Below are positions 62,449 to 64,000 of a stretch of 64,000 nt of DNA, one piece after another. Position 1 is the stretch's first letter, and the number at the start of each line of letters is the position of its first letter. The position numbers were made by a program, and so were the translations under genes. Location of the stretch: contig NZ_CABPSF010000006.1 of NCBI RefSeq assembly GCF_902459685.1, positions 62,001 through 126,000 of the forward strand. Reading direction: 5' to 3'. The notes beneath the pieces were generated by a model. The model worked only from the letters and a program-made list of their open reading frames with translations. It had not been told where the DNA came from and searched no databases. Source of the DNA: Pandoraea iniqua. Its GTDB lineage: Bacteria; Pseudomonadota; Gammaproteobacteria; Burkholderiales; Burkholderiaceae.

Positions 62449-63690
62449 CTAGAGCGCAAAAGCGTGGATTTTACCGCCCTTCATCACCATCGGAATCCGC
62501 TCGCCTTGCCCCAGCAGGCAGTCGAGCGAGCGCAACGGATCGCCGTCGACAATCAGGACGTCGGCATGCGCGCCCGGCACGATTTCGCCCAACTGGCCCG
62601 ACTGTCCCAGCACCTCGGCGCCGACCACTGTGGCACTGCGCAGAATCTCGGCGGGCGAGAGCACTTCGGCACGTAGCCGGAATTCATCCGATTGCAGCCG
62701 CTGCGACTCGCCGAGCAGATCCGACCCGTAGCCCATCTTGACGCCGGCTTCGCGGAAGATTTCGAGCGAGCGCAGCCCAGCGGCGTGCACGTCGGCAATT
62801 TTCGCCACGCTGTCGTCGGGCAGGCCGAGCGATTTGCCTTCATTCGCGAGCGCATCGTAAGTCACGAGCGTGGGCACCGCGTACGCGCCCTGTTCGGCCA
62901 TGAAGCGGGCCGTCGGCACATCGACCAGATTGCCGTGTTCAATCGTGCGCACACCGCATCGCACGGCGCGCTCGATGGCGGCGGCCGTGTACGCGTGTGC
63001 GAGCACATACGTGCCGCGCCCGCGCGCTTCGGCCACGATGGCGCGGATCTCGTCTTCCGAATAGCCCCATGCACCCACGGGATCGGTCGGCGATGCCACG
63101 CCGCCCGAGGCCATGATCTTGATCTGATCGGCGCCCATTTGCAGTTCTTCGCGCACGGCGCGGCGCACTTCGTCCACGCCGTCGGCGACACGCGACAATG
63201 CGCCCACGCGAACACAGCACGGGCAAGGGCCGTCGGTGCCGATGTAGTCGGTGCGGGGGCGGCCATCGCCGTGTCCGCCGGTCTGGCTAATGGCGCGACC
63301 CGATACGAACAGGCGCGGGCCTTCGGCCAAGCCGCTTTCTACCGCGTGCTTGATCGCGTGCCCGGCGCCGCCGGCATCGCGCACGGTCGTGAAGCCGCGC
63401 CGCAACATGCCTTGCAGAATCGGCACCGACTTGAGCGTGACCAGCACGTTGGGCAGATGCGCCTGCGCCGACAGATTGAGCTGCGTGGCATGCACATGCA
63501 CGTGCAGATCGATCAGGCCCGGCATGACGGTCTTGCCGCGCACGTCGATTTCGCGGGCGCTCTGGCTGCGAATCGGTTTGTCCGAGACTTCCTTGATGCG
63601 GCCGTTTTCGATCAGCACCGCGTGATCGCCGCGCAACTCGCCCTTGACCGGATCGAGTAACGCGCAGTTCGACAACAGAATCGACTCCAT
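62449..63690 (-). CDS. Metal-dependent amidohydrolase (imidazolonepropionase/Xaa-Pro dipeptidase-like)
   Basis: Binuclear-metal hydrolase of 413 residues. Amidohydrolase ligands are all in place: H63 and H65 (LIDLHVHVH), the carboxylated K191 (QIKIMASGG), H232 (LAHAY), H252 (IEHGNLVD) and D324 (YGSDLLGE). The Cys-rich insert GPCPCCVRVG (155-164) is notable. The group includes dipeptidases and ochratoxin-type amidases, so an N-acyl amino acid or dipeptide substrate is likely. The AGGAGAG site precedes ATG 63690. It is followed by an M24 peptidase gene upstream on the same strand. Confidence 0.85.
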   Translation of the reverse strand: MESILLSNCALLDPVKGELRGDHAVLIENGRIKEVSDKPIRSQSAREIDVRGKTVMPGLIDLHVHVHATQLNLSAQAHLPNVLVTLKSVPILQGMLRRGFTTVRDAGGAGHAIKHAVESGLAEGPRLFVSGRAISQTGGHGDGRPRTDYIGTDGPCPCCVRVGALSRVADGVDEVRRAVREELQMGADQIKIMASGGVASPTDPVGAWGYSEDEIRAIVAEARGRGTYVLAHAYTAAAIERAVRCGVRTIEHGNLVDVPTARFMAEQGAYAVPTLVTYDALANEGKSLGLPDDSVAKIADVHAAGLRSLEIFREAGVKMGYGSDLLGESQRLQSDEFRLRAEVLSPAEILRSATVVGAEVLGQSGQLGEIVPGAHADVLIVDGDPLRSLDCLLGQGERIPMVMKGGKIHAFAL

Positions 63691-63797
63691 AATCTCTCCT
63701 CCCAGACGGTGTCTCTCAAGCACCGTGCACGCTTGGGGTGCGCGGTGCTATGCGTATCGTGTCTCTTGTGTGTTTCTCGTGTGCGTATCGTGCGCGC

Positions 63798-64000
63798 TCA
63801 GTCGATGGTGGCGTGGGCCAGCGTGCGCGGCGTGCGTGTGAGCATTTCGGGGGTGTCGCCGGTGACGACGGAGTCGTCCAGCCGGAAGCCGCCCAGCCCA
63901 TAGACATAGATGCCCGGCTCGGCGGAATAGACCTCGTTGGCCAGCAGCGGACGATGATTGAACGCCATGTCGTCCGGATATTCGTGGCCGATGATGCCCA
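63798..64000 (-). CDS. M24 family metallopeptidase (partial, C-terminal end)
   Basis: The last 66 codons of a gene running in from the right edge. The translated end reads GHEYPDDMAFNHRPLL then VYSAEPGIYVYGLGGFRLDD, matching the C-terminal catalytic portion of creatinase-fold Xaa-Pro peptidases (the metal-ligand Glu in AEPGIY and Asp/Glu near FRLDD). The second usual Glu of the FRxED motif reads D here. Same strand as, and just upstream of, the amidohydrolase, so the two may act together on dipeptides. Confidence 0.72.
   Translation of the reverse strand, partial: GIIGHEYPDDMAFNHRPLLANEVYSAEPGIYVYGLGGFRLDDSVVTGDTPEMLTRTPRTLAHATID

Overview
The window is GC-rich, densely coded chromosomal DNA of a betaproteobacterium. 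The gene order points to Burkholderiaceae: yhdP-nitrilase-tldD beside glnE; recN-nadK-hrcA; hemH-hslR; grpE-thioredoxin-like gene-dnaK-dnaJ-pabBC; hda-HAD-pcnB-folK-dgk-panB beside purM. Pandoraea is my best guess for the genus, but that is inference from gene order and protein style, not a database match. I see no rRNA, tRNA, insertion sequence, prophage or CRISPR array. Most of the window is core genome, with accessory material mainly at the two ends.

Layout. 1-1.8 kb: an amino-acid ABC importer (ATPase cut by the edge, two permeases) with a promoter and palindrome upstream. 2.2-2.8 kb: an Lrp/AsnC regulator behind a possible short upstream ORF. 3.2-6.8 kb: a ferrous-iron uptake operon ftrABCD behind a Fur-box-like site. 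6.9-10.4 kb: ubiA, convergent proC and yggS, and a glutathione peroxidase. 10.4-12.6 kb: a DUF2917-type gene divergent from a MocR regulator. 12.6-17.5 kb: a D-2-hydroxyacid/glycolate oxidase operon (FAD oxidase, glcD, a voltage-gated-type K+ channel, glcE) with no glcF. 17.9-20 kb: a PduO-type cobalamin adenosyltransferase and aroG, whose leader carries a Phe/Tyr-rich peptide and mutually exclusive hairpins. 20-32.9 kb: tldD, nitrilase, yhdP, glnE, recN, nadK.

33-45.6 kb is a stress and cofactor block: hrcA, a secreted FecR-like protein with a collagen-like tail, hemH, hslR, a small membrane ORF, then the chaperone cluster grpE, thioredoxin-like gene, dnaK, dnaJ and a fused pabBC. Heat-shock (sigma-32) promoter matches precede grpE and dnaK, and a terminator separates dnaK from dnaJ. 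45.6-50.7 kb: a nitrate/sulfonate/taurine-type ABC importer divergent from a TctDE-like two-component system. 50.7-56.3 kb: one leftward run hda, HAD phosphatase, pcnB, folK, dgk, panB and a secreted unknown, linked by short overlaps. purM diverges from hda over a symmetric TAAAAT palindrome. 57.7-64 kb is accessory: an MFS exporter with a divergent LysR gene, an HxlR regulator divergent from a glutathione S-transferase over a clear palindrome, another LysR, a metal-dependent amidohydrolase, and the C-terminal end of an M24 peptidase.

The two strongest unannotated signals are the aroG leader attenuator (19642-19773) and a two-copy intergenic stem-loop (9732-9798 and 30081-30147) with an identical 25-nt loop and a compensatory base-pair change in the stem. 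Short tandem repeats just behind several stop codons form a third pattern.
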